60,957 bases of DNA, from NCBI RefSeq assembly GCF_014646515.1, contig NZ_BMNK01000017.1, positions 162,974-223,930 on the forward strand. Reading direction: 5' to 3'. Below, in pieces: positions 40,046 through 48,496 of the stretch. The notes under the pieces were generated by a model. That model was not told where the DNA came from, did no database searches, and was given only the letters and a program-made list of their open reading frames with translations. The DNA comes from Nonomuraea glycinis. Its GTDB lineage: Bacteria; Actinomycetota; Actinomycetes; Streptosporangiales; Streptosporangiaceae. Every line of letters starts with the position of its first letter. Within the stretch, counting starts at the first letter, position 1. A program made the translations under genes and the position numbers.

Positions 40046-40124
40046 AGGGGCGCCCGCTGTGGCCGGGGATCGGACCGCGATCCGGCCAAACGGGGGCGGT
40101 CGGACCGCGAGAGCGGGCGCCCCT
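40046..40124. terminator. Large stem-loop between symporter and nfo 3' ends
   Basis: AGGGGCGCCCGCT (40046-40058) and AGCGGGCGCCCCT (40112-40124) pair perfectly. The 53-base interior can itself fold (GGCCGG/CCGGCC). Probably a bidirectional terminator. Confidence 0.5.
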
Positions 40125-40135
40125 GTCACGCCGGA

Positions 40136-40978
40136 TCAGCCCTCGTCGCGCAGCCTCTTCAGTGTGGCGATGTCCGCGCGGTGCTGGTCGGCCTTGCCGG
40201 GCGTCTCGATGCAGATCGGCACCCCGGCCACGGCGGGATGGCGCATGAGCTCCGCGAACGGCCGGGCGCCGATCTGGCCGGCCCCGATGTTCTCGTGGCG
40301 GTCCTTCTTGGAGCCGCAGGCGTCCTTGGAGTCGTTGGCGTGGATCAGCTTGAGCCGGCCGGGCGCGATCTTGTGCAGCAGGTCGAACGTCTCCTGGACG
40401 CCGCCCTCGGCCGTCAGGTCGTGACCGGCCGAGAAGGCGTGACAGGTGTCGAGGCAGACGCCCACCCGGGGGTGCCATTCCAAGGCGTCCAGGTAGGGCT
40501 CCAGATCCTGCACGGTGGCGCAGAGCATCGCGCCCTGGCCCGCCATCGGCTCCAGCAGCAGGTCGGGCCCGTCGTCCGGGATCTCGTCGAGCAGCGGCAG
40601 CAGGTGCTCGCGCAGCTGGCGCATCGCGTCGTCGCGGGGCTGGGACACCGCCGAGCCCGTGTGCACCACCACTCCCTTGGCCCCGATCTCGCGGCCGCGC
40701 CCCAGCGTGTAACGCACGATCGCCACCGAGGAGGCGAGCGTCTCGGGGGTGGGGGAGCCGAAGTTGGCCAGATAGGGGACGTGGACATAGGTGTCGACGC
40801 CCGCCTCGGCGAGCTTGGCGTCCTGCTCCGGCTTACCGGGGGTGAGCGCCCAGCCGCGCGGGTTGGTGACGAACACCTGGATCATCTCGGCGCCGATGTC
40901 GTCCATGTAGGCGAGGCCGCCCTTGGCCAGGCCGCCGGTGACGAAGACGTGTCCGCCGATGAGAGAGCGTGGGGTCAT
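40136..40978 (-). CDS. nfo: Deoxyribonuclease IV (AP endonuclease)
   Basis: This is a 280-residue endonuclease IV that cuts 5' of abasic sites in base-excision repair using three zinc ions. Motifs: VHVPYLANFGSP, VVHTGS, LLLEPMAGQG, CLDTCHAFSAGHD, HANDSKDACGSKKDRHENIG and a final CIETPG. All carry family metal ligands. It is monocistronic and divergent from the aldo/keto reductase gene. Confidence 0.93.
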   Translation of the reverse strand: MTPRSLIGGHVFVTGGLAKGGLAYMDDIGAEMIQVFVTNPRGWALTPGKPEQDAKLAEAGVDTYVHVPYLANFGSPTPETLASSVAIVRYTLGRGREIGAKGVVVHTGSAVSQPRDDAMRQLREHLLPLLDEIPDDGPDLLLEPMAGQGAMLCATVQDLEPYLDALEWHPRVGVCLDTCHAFSAGHDLTAEGGVQETFDLLHKIAPGRLKLIHANDSKDACGSKKDRHENIGAGQIGARPFAELMRHPAVAGVPICIETPGKADQHRADIATLKRLRDEG

Positions 40979-41041
40979 GGTCCTCCCAGTCTAGTGGCCG
41001 GAACCTCCGGGCAGGTCAGGCCCCGTCCCGCAGAAGAAAGA

Positions 41042-41065
41042 ATGACAAAAGTTGAAATCTGTCAT
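41042..41065. promoter_or_regulatory. TetR-type operator before the aldo/keto reductase gene
   Basis: ATGACA and TGTCAT are perfect inverted 6-mers 12 bases apart in an AT-rich island, 22 bases before the ATG. They could be the site of the TetR protein encoded downstream. Confidence 0.45.
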
Positions 41066-41087
41066 CTGATAGGCGATACTTCGTGGC

Positions 41088-42077
41088 ATGAGAACTCTGG
41101 GAAAGAACGGACCGCAGGTCGGCGCGCTCGGGCTGGGCTGCATGGGCATGTCCGACCTGTACGGGCCGTCGGACGAGAGCGAGGGCATCGCGACCATCCG
41201 CGCCGCGCTCGACGCGGGAGTGACCCTCCTCGACACCAGCGACTTCTACGGGATGGGGCACAACGAGCTCCTCATCCGCGAGGCGCTCGACGGCCGGGAC
41301 CGCGACGGGGTGCGGATCAGCGTCAAGTTCGGCGCGCAGCGCGACTACGACGGCAACTGGCTCGGCCACGACGTGCGCCCGGCCGCCGTCAAGACGGCAC
41401 TCGCCTACACCTTGCGCCGCCTGCGCACCGACTACGTCGACATCTACCGCCCGGCCAGGCTGGACCCCCAGGTGCCCATCGAGGAGACCGTGGGCGCCAT
41501 CGCCGAGGAGGTGCGGCAGGGACGCGTGCGGCACATCGGGCTGTCGGAGGTGGGGGCCGCGACGCTCAGGCGCGCGCACGCCGTGCACCCCATCGCCGAC
41601 CTGCAGATCGAATACTCCCTGCTGTCGCGGGGGATCGAGGACGACATCCTGCCCACCTGCCGTGAGCTCGGCATCGGCATCACCGCGTACGGCGTGCTGT
41701 CGCGCGGGCTGCTGAGCGGACACTGGACGAAGGACCGCGCGCTGCCGCCGGGGGACTTCCGCGCCCACGGCCCGCGCTTCAGCGGCGACAACCTGGCCCG
41801 TAACCTCGCCCTGACCGAGGCGCTGCGCGAGATCGCCGAGGCCAAGGGCGTGACGGTGGCCCAGTTGGCCATCGCCTGGGTGCTCGGGCGGGGCGACGAC
41901 ATCGTCCCGCTGGTCGGCGCCCGGCATCGGGACCGGCTCACCGAGGCGCTGGGGGCGCTCGACGTGACGCTCACCGCCGGGGAAGTGGCGCGCGTCGAGG
42001 CGGCCGTGCCCGCCGGCGCGGCCGCGGGGGAGCGCTACCCGGCCCCCATGATGACGGCCCTCGACAGTGAGCGCTGA
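41088..42077 (+). CDS. Aldo/keto reductase with altered catalytic His position
   Basis: The 329-residue NADPH-dependent barrel enzyme has Asp and Tyr of the catalytic tetrad in LLDTSDFYGMGHNE and the Lys in RISVKFG. The usual His segment (YxLHR) reads YRPARLD, so His is replaced; this occurs in a known AKR subfamily and may alter activity. It is followed by a TetR gene 13 bases downstream, probably in one operon that the TetR protein controls. Confidence 0.88.
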   Translation: MRTLGKNGPQVGALGLGCMGMSDLYGPSDESEGIATIRAALDAGVTLLDTSDFYGMGHNELLIREALDGRDRDGVRISVKFGAQRDYDGNWLGHDVRPAAVKTALAYTLRRLRTDYVDIYRPARLDPQVPIEETVGAIAEEVRQGRVRHIGLSEVGAATLRRAHAVHPIADLQIEYSLLSRGIEDDILPTCRELGIGITAYGVLSRGLLSGHWTKDRALPPGDFRAHGPRFSGDNLARNLALTEALREIAEAKGVTVAQLAIAWVLGRGDDIVPLVGARHRDRLTEALGALDVTLTAGEVARVEAAVPAGAAAGERYPAPMMTALDSER

Positions 42078-42090
42078 CAGACTGGGGCAT

Positions 42091-42675
42091 ATGACCGATG
42101 GCAGCTTGACCCGTGACCAGATCCTCAGCGCGGCGGTGGAGGTTCTCCGCCGGTACGGGCCCGCCAAGGCCACGGTGGTCGACGTGGCGCGAGCCCTGAA
42201 GGTGAGTCACGGGAGCGTCTATCGGCACTTCCCGAGCAAGGCGGCGCTGCGGGAAGCGGTCATGGAGCGATGGCTGCGCGAGTCGCACACTCTGCTCGAC
42301 GCCGTGATGGCCGGCGACGGACCCGCCGACGTCCGGCTGCGGGACTGGCTGGCCACCCTGTTCGCGGCCAAGCGGAAGAAGGCGCTGGACGACGAGGAGC
42401 TGTTCGCGACGTACATGGCGCTCCTCGGTGACGCCAGTGAGGTGATCGAGCAGCACATCGACCACCTCCTGGGGCAGCTCCGGGAGATCATCTCCGACGG
42501 GGTGGCCCGCGGGGAGTTCGCCGTCCAGGACCCGGCCGCGACGGCGCGTGCGGTGTTCGACGCCTCGCTGCGGTTTCACTCTCCCGTGCACGCGGCGGAC
42601 TGGGGGCGGGCGGAGATCGACGAGGAGTTCGACGCGCTCTGCGTCCTGATCCTGGACGGCGTCCGCGCCCGCTGA
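42091..42675 (+). CDS. TetR-family regulator
   Basis: This 194-residue regulator has N-terminal HTH VARALKVSHGSVYRHFPSKAALREAV (about 24-50) and a helical C-terminal ligand domain of the common TetR_C type. The ATG at 42091 is preferred over a GTG at 42067, which overlaps the reductase gene. It probably represses the reductase-TetR operon. Confidence 0.88.
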   Translation: MTDGSLTRDQILSAAVEVLRRYGPAKATVVDVARALKVSHGSVYRHFPSKAALREAVMERWLRESHTLLDAVMAGDGPADVRLRDWLATLFAAKRKKALDDEELFATYMALLGDASEVIEQHIDHLLGQLREIISDGVARGEFAVQDPAATARAVFDASLRFHSPVHAADWGRAEIDEEFDALCVLILDGVRAR

Positions 42676-42775
42676 CCGGGTTGGAGCATGACACGAAAAG
42701 TCTTGACCAAGCCCTCCCGCAGTTGAGAGCTCTGGCGGGTGGACCGGGCACCACCCGCGTGTGTCTACTCGTGTC

Positions 42776-43285
42776 ATGCCCAACACGCCCCCCGGCCTGG
42801 CCGGCTTCAACGCCCTCGACCCGGGCGACGCGGAGAAGGAGCTGCTCTCCTGCTGCGCCAGCCACGCCTTCGCCGAGGCGGTGGCCGCCCGCCGCCCGTT
42901 CCAGGACGCGGCCGCGCTCGCCGACGCGGCCGGCGCGGCGGTGCGCGAGCTGACCTGGCCGCAGGTCCTGGAGGCGCTGGCCGCGCATCCGAGGATCGGC
43001 GAGCGGGCACGCGGCCCCGCCAAGGAGTCGGCGTGGTCCCGGCAGGAGCAGTCCGGCGTCGAGGAGGAGCTGCGCGCGGCCCTGGCGGAGGGCAACCAGG
43101 CCTACGAGCGGCGCTTCGGCCACGTCTACCTCATCTGCGCCACCGGCCTGACCGGCGGCGAGATGCTCCGGCGGCTGCGCGAGCGACTGACCGCCGACGA
43201 GGAGGGCGAGCGGCGCACGGTCCGCGAGGAGCTCGCGAAGATCACCCGGCTGCGCGCCGGCAAGCTGGTGGGGGAGGCCGGATGA
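42776..43285 (+). CDS. uraD: OHCU decarboxylase
   Basis: This 169-residue 2-oxo-4-hydroxy-4-carboxy-5-ureidoimidazoline decarboxylase performs the last step from urate to (S)-allantoin. Typical segments: GFNALDPGDAEKELLSCCAS, AAHPRIGER and FGHVYLICATGLTGGEML. It is the first gene of the purine operon; its stop overlaps the uraH ATG. The ATG at 42776 fits the family start. Confidence 0.92.
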   Translation: MPNTPPGLAGFNALDPGDAEKELLSCCASHAFAEAVAARRPFQDAAALADAAGAAVRELTWPQVLEALAAHPRIGERARGPAKESAWSRQEQSGVEEELRAALAEGNQAYERRFGHVYLICATGLTGGEMLRRLRERLTADEEGERRTVREELAKITRLRAGKLVGEAG

Positions 43286-43581
43286 GCTTCTCCACGCACG
43301 TGCTGGACGCGGTCACCGGCCGGCCCGCCACCGGGCTGCTCGTCCGGCTGGAGCACGAGGGCGGGGTGGTCGCCGAGGGGCGCACCGACCGCGACGGCCG
43401 GATCGGCGGCTGGGAGCCCGAAGCGGGCGTGCACCGGGTCGTCTTCGACACCGGCGGCTATCTGACGGACACCTTCTATCCCGAGGTCGTCATCACCTTC
43501 ACCGTGACCGACCCCGGCGACCACTATCACGTGCCGCTGCTGCTCAGCCCGTACGCCTACTCCACCTACCGAGGGAGTTAG
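43282..43581 (+). CDS. uraH: 5-hydroxyisourate hydrolase (transthyretin-like)
   Basis: The 99-residue enzyme opens the ring of 5-hydroxyisourate. Family marks: STHVLDAVTGRPA at the N-terminus, the central GR-rich strand, and the C-terminal YSTYRGS. It lies between uraD and urate oxidase, abutting both, so all three urate-to-allantoin enzymes are made together. Confidence 0.92.
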   Translation: MSFSTHVLDAVTGRPATGLLVRLEHEGGVVAEGRTDRDGRIGGWEPEAGVHRVVFDTGGYLTDTFYPEVVITFTVTDPGDHYHVPLLLSPYAYSTYRGS

Positions 43582-44442
43582 ATGTCGATCGTTCTCGGAC
43601 CCAACCGCTACGGCAAGGCGGAGACCAGGCTGGTGCGGGTCGTCAGGGACGGCGGCCGCCACCACATCAAGGACGTCAACGTCAGCTCCAGCCTGTCCGG
43701 CGACATGGCGGCCGTGCACCTGACCGGCGACAACGCCGCCGTGCTGCCGACCGACACACAGAAGAACACCGTGTACGCCTTCGCCAAGCGGCACGGCGTG
43801 GACCAGATCGAGGACTTCGCGCTGCTGCTGGCCCGGCACTTCGTCGAGGCGCACCCGACGATCCGGCACGCCAGGGTGGAGATCGAGGAGTACGGCTGGG
43901 ACCGCCGCGGCGAGCACTCCTTCGTCCGCCGAGGCGGCGAGGTGCGCACCTGCGTGGTCCACCACGACGCCGACGGCCGCACCACCGTGGTGTCCGGGCT
44001 CAAGGACCTGGTCGTGCTCAACTCGACCGGCTCGGAGTTCCACGGCTTCCTCACCGACGAGTACACCACCCTCCAGCCCACCACCGACCGCGTCCTGGCC
44101 ACCGCGGTGACCGCCCGCTGGCGGCACACGGGCGGTGGGCGGGACTACCTCGACTCCTACGACGCCGTACGCGACTGCCTGGTCCAGGCGTTCGCCGAGA
44201 CGCACAGCCTGTCCCTCCAGCAGACCCTGTACGCGATGGGCGAGCGCGCGCTGACCGCCCGCGCCGAGATCTGCGAGGTCAGGCTGGCGATGCCGAACAA
44301 GCACCACTTCCCGGTGGACCTGTCGCCGTTCGGGCTGGACAACGACAACGAGGTCTTCTTCGCGGCCGACCGTCCGTACGGCCTGATCGAGGGCAGTGTG
44401 CTGCGGGAGGACGCCCCTGATGCCGGATTCGCCTGGGAGTAG
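43582..44442 (+). CDS. uox: Urate oxidase (uricase)
   Basis: This 286-residue cofactor-free oxidase converts urate and O2 to 5-hydroxyisourate. Motifs: LPTDTQKNTVYAFAKRHG with the catalytic Thr/Lys region, VLNSTGSEFHGFLTDEYTTL, and LAMPNKHHFPVDLSPFGLDN. It starts immediately after the uraH stop. Confidence 0.94.
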   Translation: MSIVLGPNRYGKAETRLVRVVRDGGRHHIKDVNVSSSLSGDMAAVHLTGDNAAVLPTDTQKNTVYAFAKRHGVDQIEDFALLLARHFVEAHPTIRHARVEIEEYGWDRRGEHSFVRRGGEVRTCVVHHDADGRTTVVSGLKDLVVLNSTGSEFHGFLTDEYTTLQPTTDRVLATAVTARWRHTGGGRDYLDSYDAVRDCLVQAFAETHSLSLQQTLYAMGERALTARAEICEVRLAMPNKHHFPVDLSPFGLDNDNEVFFAADRPYGLIEGSVLREDAPDAGFAWE

Positions 44443-44446
44443 AGCG

Positions 44447-45307
44447 ATGGACTTCTTGCGGCCCACGACGTGGGCGGAGGCGCTGGCCGCCAAGGCGGAC
44501 CAGCCGGACGCGGTGCCCCTCCAGGGCGGCACCGACGTGATGGTGGAGATCAACTTCGCCGTGCGCCGCCCGGTGGCGCTGCTGGACCTCACCCGGGTGG
44601 CCGAGCTGGCGACCTGGTCGGAGCAGGACGGGCGCTACCGGGTGGGCGCGGCGGTGCCGTACAGCACGATCATCGGTGAGCTCGGCGGCGCGCTGCCGGG
44701 ACTGGCGCAGGCGGCGCGGACGGTCGGCTCGCCGCAGATCCGCAACCGCGGCTCCGTCGGCGGGAACCTGGGCGCGGCCTCGCCGGCGGGCGACAGCCAT
44801 CCGCCGCTGCTGGCCGCCGACGCGGTGATCGAGGTGGAGTCGCGGGACGGCGGCGTCCGGCTGATCCCGGCGGCGGAGTTCTATCTCGGCGTCAAGCGCA
44901 ACGCGCTGCGCCCGGACGAGCTGATCAGGGCCTTCCACGTCCCGGCGGCGAGCGGTCCGCAGTACTTCTCCAAGGTCGGCACCCGCAACGCGATGGTGAT
45001 CGCGGTCTGCTCGTTCGCGGTCGCGCTGCATCCCGGGGACAGGCGGGTCGGCACCGGGCTGGGCTCGGCGGCGCCCACGCCGCGCCGGGCGCTGGAGGCG
45101 GAGGAGTTCCTGGCCGGTGCGCTCGACTGGGAAGCGCCGCTCGACCCGGCGGTGCTGCGCCGCTTCGGCGAACTGGCCGCGCGGGCCGCCTCGCCGATCG
45201 ACGACGTACGCGGCACCGCCGGCTACCGCACGCACGCCATCAGCGTGATGGCCCGCCGCACGCTCACCTGGGCGTGGCACGACCATCTGGGAAGGAGGGC
45301 CGCCTGA
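44447..45307 (+). CDS. Xanthine dehydrogenase FAD-binding subunit
   Basis: The 286-residue FAD subunit is of the CoxM/XdhA type. It has PLQGGTDVMVEINF and RNRGSVGGNLGAASPAGD, the FAD phosphate-binding loops, and a C-terminal CO dehydrogenase flavoprotein domain. It carries electrons from the Mo/Fe-S subunits to NAD. Its TGA overlaps the ATG of the iron-sulfur subunit. No molybdopterin subunit gene is next to it. Confidence 0.9.
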   Translation: MDFLRPTTWAEALAAKADQPDAVPLQGGTDVMVEINFAVRRPVALLDLTRVAELATWSEQDGRYRVGAAVPYSTIIGELGGALPGLAQAARTVGSPQIRNRGSVGGNLGAASPAGDSHPPLLAADAVIEVESRDGGVRLIPAAEFYLGVKRNALRPDELIRAFHVPAASGPQYFSKVGTRNAMVIAVCSFAVALHPGDRRVGTGLGSAAPTPRRALEAEEFLAGALDWEAPLDPAVLRRFGELAARAASPIDDVRGTAGYRTHAISVMARRTLTWAWHDHLGRRAA

Positions 45308-45780
45308 TGCGCGTCAGCTTCGTCGTCAACGGCCGCGAGGAGACGGCCGACGACGTGTGGGAGGGCGAGAGCCTGCTGTACGTCCTGCGCGAGCGGCTCG
45401 GCCTGCCCGGCTCCAAGAACGCCTGTGAGCAGGGCGAGTGCGGATCCTGCACGGTCTACCTGGACGGCGCGCCGGTCTGCGCCTGCCTGGTCGCCGCGGG
45501 GCAGGCCGACGGCCGCCAGGTGCGGACCGTCGAAGGGCTGGCCGAGGGCGACCGGCTGGATCCGCTGCAGGAGGCGTTCGTGGAGTGCGGCGCGGTGCAG
45601 TGCGGCTTCTGCACGCCCGGCCTCATCGTGCAGGCGCACGACCTGCTCGAACGCGTCGCCCGGCCCTCGGACGCGGAGATCCGCGAGGCCCTGGCGGGCA
45701 ACCTGTGCCGGTGCACCGGCTACGAGAAGATCCTGGACGCCGTGCGGCTGGCGGCCACGCGGAAGGCGGACTCCAGGTGA
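45307..45780 (+). CDS. Xanthine dehydrogenase 2Fe-2S subunit
   Basis: The 157-residue subunit binds two [2Fe-2S] clusters. The plant-type ferredoxin Cys are in NACEQGECGSCTVYL and CACL; the second, helical domain has CGFCTPG and CRCTGY. It overlaps the next gene by GTGA. Confidence 0.92.
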   Translation: MRVSFVVNGREETADDVWEGESLLYVLRERLGLPGSKNACEQGECGSCTVYLDGAPVCACLVAAGQADGRQVRTVEGLAEGDRLDPLQEAFVECGAVQCGFCTPGLIVQAHDLLERVARPSDAEIREALAGNLCRCTGYEKILDAVRLAATRKADSR

Positions 45781-47129
45781 CGCTGATCGAGAACGTGCAC
45801 ATCGCCCCGGTGATCGGACCCGAGATCGAGTCCGGATATATCCGCATCGAGGGGGATCGGATCGCCGAGCTCGGCCCCATGGCGCAGTCGCCCGGCGCGC
45901 CGGGGACGACCCGGATCGACGCGACCGGCTGCCTGGCCACCCCGGGCCTGGTCAACACCCACCACCATCTCTACCAGTGGGCCACCCAGGGGCTCGCCCA
46001 GGACGCCACCCTGTTCGAGTGGCTGGTCGCGCTGTACGAGGTGTGGGCCGCCATGGACGCCGAGGTGGTGAAAGGGGCCGCGTCGGCGGGCCTCGGCCAT
46101 CTGGCGCTGTCCGGCTGCACCACCTCCAGCGACCACCACTACATCTTCCCCAAGGGCCGCGGCGACCTGTTCGCCGCCGAGATCGAGGCCGCCCGCGAGC
46201 TGGGCCTGCGCTTCCACCCCGCGCGCGGCTCGATGGATCGCGGGCAGTCGGCGGGCGGGCTGCCGCCGGACGTCGTCGTGGAGGAGCTCGACGAGATCCT
46301 CGCCGCCACGGCCGAGGCCGTCGACACCTACCACGACCCCTCCTTCTCCTCCATGCTGCGCGTAGCCGTCGCGCCCTGCTCGCCGTTCTCGGTGAGCGCC
46401 GACCTGATGACCGAGGCCGCCCGGCTCGCCAGGGACAAGGGCGTCCGCCTGCACACCCACCTGGCCGAGACCCTGGACGAACAGGAGCACTGCCTGGAGC
46501 AGTTCGGCATGCGGCCGGTCGACTACATGGACAAACTCGGCTGGCTCGGCCAGGACGTGTGGTTCGCGCACGCGGTCCACCTCAGCGACGGCGACATCGC
46601 CAGGTTCGCCGCCACCGGCACCGGCTCGGCGCACTGCCCCTCCTCCAACGGACGCCTGGGGGCCGGCATCGCCCGAGTGTCGGAGATGCTGCGGCGCGGC
46701 GCGAACGTCGGGCTCGGCGTCGACGGCAGCGCCTCCTCCGAGCTGACCACGATGGCCGGGGAGATGCGGCAGGCGCTGCTCTTCCAGCGCGCCAGGTACG
46801 GGCCGAAGGCGCTGTCGGCCCGGCAGGCGCTGGAGCTGGCCACGCTGGGCGGCGCCCGCAACCTCGGCCGCCAGGACGAGCTCGGCTCGCTGGAGCCGGG
46901 CAAGCTGGCCGACCTGGCGCTGTGGCGGGTGGACGGCCCGTTCACGGCGGCCGTCGACGACCCCGTCTGCGCGCTGGTCTTCGGGCCGCAGCCGCCGCTG
47001 GCCCGGCTGCTGGTGGGCGGGCGCACGGTGGTGGAGGACGGCGAACTGCGCACCGTCGCGCACGACGCCACCGGCCGGGCGGGCGCCGAGGCCCACCGCC
47101 GCCTGATGCGCCTGGCCGCCGCCCGCTAG
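45777..47129 (+). CDS. 8-oxoguanine deaminase-type amidohydrolase
   Basis: The 450-residue metal-dependent deaminase is of the AtzB/TrzN/guanine-deaminase superfamily. The metal HxH is in VNTHHHLYQW and further ligands in RLHTHLAE and FAHAVHLS; the Asp is in LGVDGSASSEL. QWATQGLAQDATLFEWL fits 8-oxoguanine deaminase. The product would be urate (from 8-oxoguanine), feeding urate oxidase in the same operon. Guanine deaminase is the alternative. Confidence 0.85.
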   Translation: MTLIENVHIAPVIGPEIESGYIRIEGDRIAELGPMAQSPGAPGTTRIDATGCLATPGLVNTHHHLYQWATQGLAQDATLFEWLVALYEVWAAMDAEVVKGAASAGLGHLALSGCTTSSDHHYIFPKGRGDLFAAEIEAARELGLRFHPARGSMDRGQSAGGLPPDVVVEELDEILAATAEAVDTYHDPSFSSMLRVAVAPCSPFSVSADLMTEAARLARDKGVRLHTHLAETLDEQEHCLEQFGMRPVDYMDKLGWLGQDVWFAHAVHLSDGDIARFAATGTGSAHCPSSNGRLGAGIARVSEMLRRGANVGLGVDGSASSELTTMAGEMRQALLFQRARYGPKALSARQALELATLGGARNLGRQDELGSLEPGKLADLALWRVDGPFTAAVDDPVCALVFGPQPPLARLLVGGRTVVEDGELRTVAHDATGRAGAEAHRRLMRLAAAR

Positions 47130-47131
47130 CA

Positions 47132-47185
47132 CCGCGCCCGCCCGCCGGACCGCGCCCGCCCGCCGGACCGCGCCCGCCCGCCGGA
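47132..47185. repeat. 18-bp tandem repeat after the purine operon
   Basis: Three perfect copies of ACCGCGCCCGCCCGCCGG follow the deaminase stop by two bases. The last copy contributes to a terminator stem. Confidence 0.9.
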
Positions 47186-47194
47186 GCGGGCGCT
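47171..47194 (+). terminator. Terminator of the purine operon
   Basis: GCGCCCGC pairs with GCGGGCGC around an 8-base loop at the edge of the 18-bp repeats. It can also act for the convergent gene. Confidence 0.6.
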
Positions 47195-47210
47195 GGGTCC
47201 GTCCCGCAAG

Positions 47211-48359
47211 TCAGCTCGACAGCTCCCGTTCCAGCGGGGTACGGAAACGAGGAGTGACCGTGATCCCGCCGAGCCACGCGGCCAGCCCGGCCACCTCGGC
47301 CTCGATCGCCGCCCTGGCGTCCGCGCCCACGTCCGTCAGCGGCCGCCACGCGAGCTCGCCGTCGGCGCGCTGGGCCCAGCCGCCCACCACCTCGCCGTTC
47401 CACCACACGGTCGGTCCCACGTTGCCGGTGCGGTCGAACAGCTCGGCCCGGTGAGCCGGCGGCAGATACCAGTCGCGGGCCTGCCAGCCCATCGGCGTTG
47501 GATCGAGCGCGGGCAGCAGCGCCGCCCACGGCTCCGGGTCCGGCACCTCGCCCAGGTCGTCGGCCAGGACGAGGCCGGTGCCGTCCGCCAGTTCGACCTC
47601 GACCGCGCCGGTGGCGGCCAGCGCCTCGCGCACCTGGCCCAGCGACCAGCCGGTCCACCACTTGAGATCGGCCTCCGTGCCCGGCCCGAACGCGGCCAGC
47701 CACCGCCGCACCAGCTCCGCCCGCGCCTCGTGCGCCGCGAGCTCGGCCGGCGGCGGGCTGACGCCCCACCGGTGCAGGCCGCTGATCCACGTGCCGGCCG
47801 GGCGGCCCCGCCGCACCAGTCTGCCCTCCATGGCCATGACGTTCAGCAGGCGGCCGCCCACGCTCTGCGTCCCCTCGTAGGGCTTGCCCACCGCCACCCT
47901 GAACTGCTCGCGCAGCCGCGGCTCCAGCCCGCCCAGCTCGCTCGCCGTCGCCTCGCCCACCTCGGCCAGCGAGCGCAGCACCGAGCCGGCCACGTCGTCC
48001 AGCCACGCCTCGTCCCTGCCGTTCTCGGTGAGCACCTTCACCAGCGACCTGCGCTCCCGCACCGCGATCGCCCGGGTCGAGGAGTGCTGCACGACGGGCA
48101 CCAGGTCCGCCGGGACCACGAACATCGTGCGCCGCATGCCGGTCATCCGGGTCAGCGTGCGATCCTCGTACAGCGCCCTCTCGACCGGCTCGGGGCCGGG
48201 CGCGGTCAGTCGCGCGCCCGCCGACAGGAACACGGTGGCGGGGTCGGTGGCGTGCAACGCCACGACCGCCCGTGCCGCCTCCTCGACGCTCGCCGCCTTG
48301 CGCGCCAGCCGGTGCCGCACGCCCAGCCGGGCGCGCCTCTGCGCGGTGGAGATCCGCAC
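47211..48359 (-). CDS. Winged-helix (HTH_42/YcaQ-like) DNA-binding protein
   Basis: The 382-residue protein is of the winged-helix DNA-binding family related to the crosslink-repair glycosylase YcaQ. Segments: ALHATDPATVFLS, TRMTGMRRTMFVVP, and ARDWYLPPAHRAELFDRTGN. Whether it is a glycosylase is uncertain. GTG start at 48359 follows AAAGGAGG. It separates the two purine gene sets and points leftward. Confidence 0.85.
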   Translation of the reverse strand: MRISTAQRRARLGVRHRLARKAASVEEAARAVVALHATDPATVFLSAGARLTAPGPEPVERALYEDRTLTRMTGMRRTMFVVPADLVPVVQHSSTRAIAVRERRSLVKVLTENGRDEAWLDDVAGSVLRSLAEVGEATASELGGLEPRLREQFRVAVGKPYEGTQSVGGRLLNVMAMEGRLVRRGRPAGTWISGLHRWGVSPPPAELAAHEARAELVRRWLAAFGPGTEADLKWWTGWSLGQVREALAATGAVEVELADGTGLVLADDLGEVPDPEPWAALLPALDPTPMGWQARDWYLPPAHRAELFDRTGNVGPTVWWNGEVVGGWAQRADGELAWRPLTDVGADARAAIEAEVAGLAAWLGGITVTPRFRTPLERELSS

Positions 48360-48496
48360 GAACCCCCTCCTTTCGATTCGGTACGGCGGAGCCTAGACGA
48401 GGTGGGCCGTGGGCGGTTCGGGGCGATCAAGGCCGAGGTGTGATGATGGGGCATGGCCGGCCCCGGCCCCCGTGTCGTCTCGTGTGGGAGTGCGCA

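Noticed and set aside
45425..47257. 610-residue frame overlapping the 2Fe-2S and deaminase genes, considered as the missing molybdenum subunit
   Set aside because: It is Arg/Pro/Gly-rich without any molybdopterin motif; a shadow frame.
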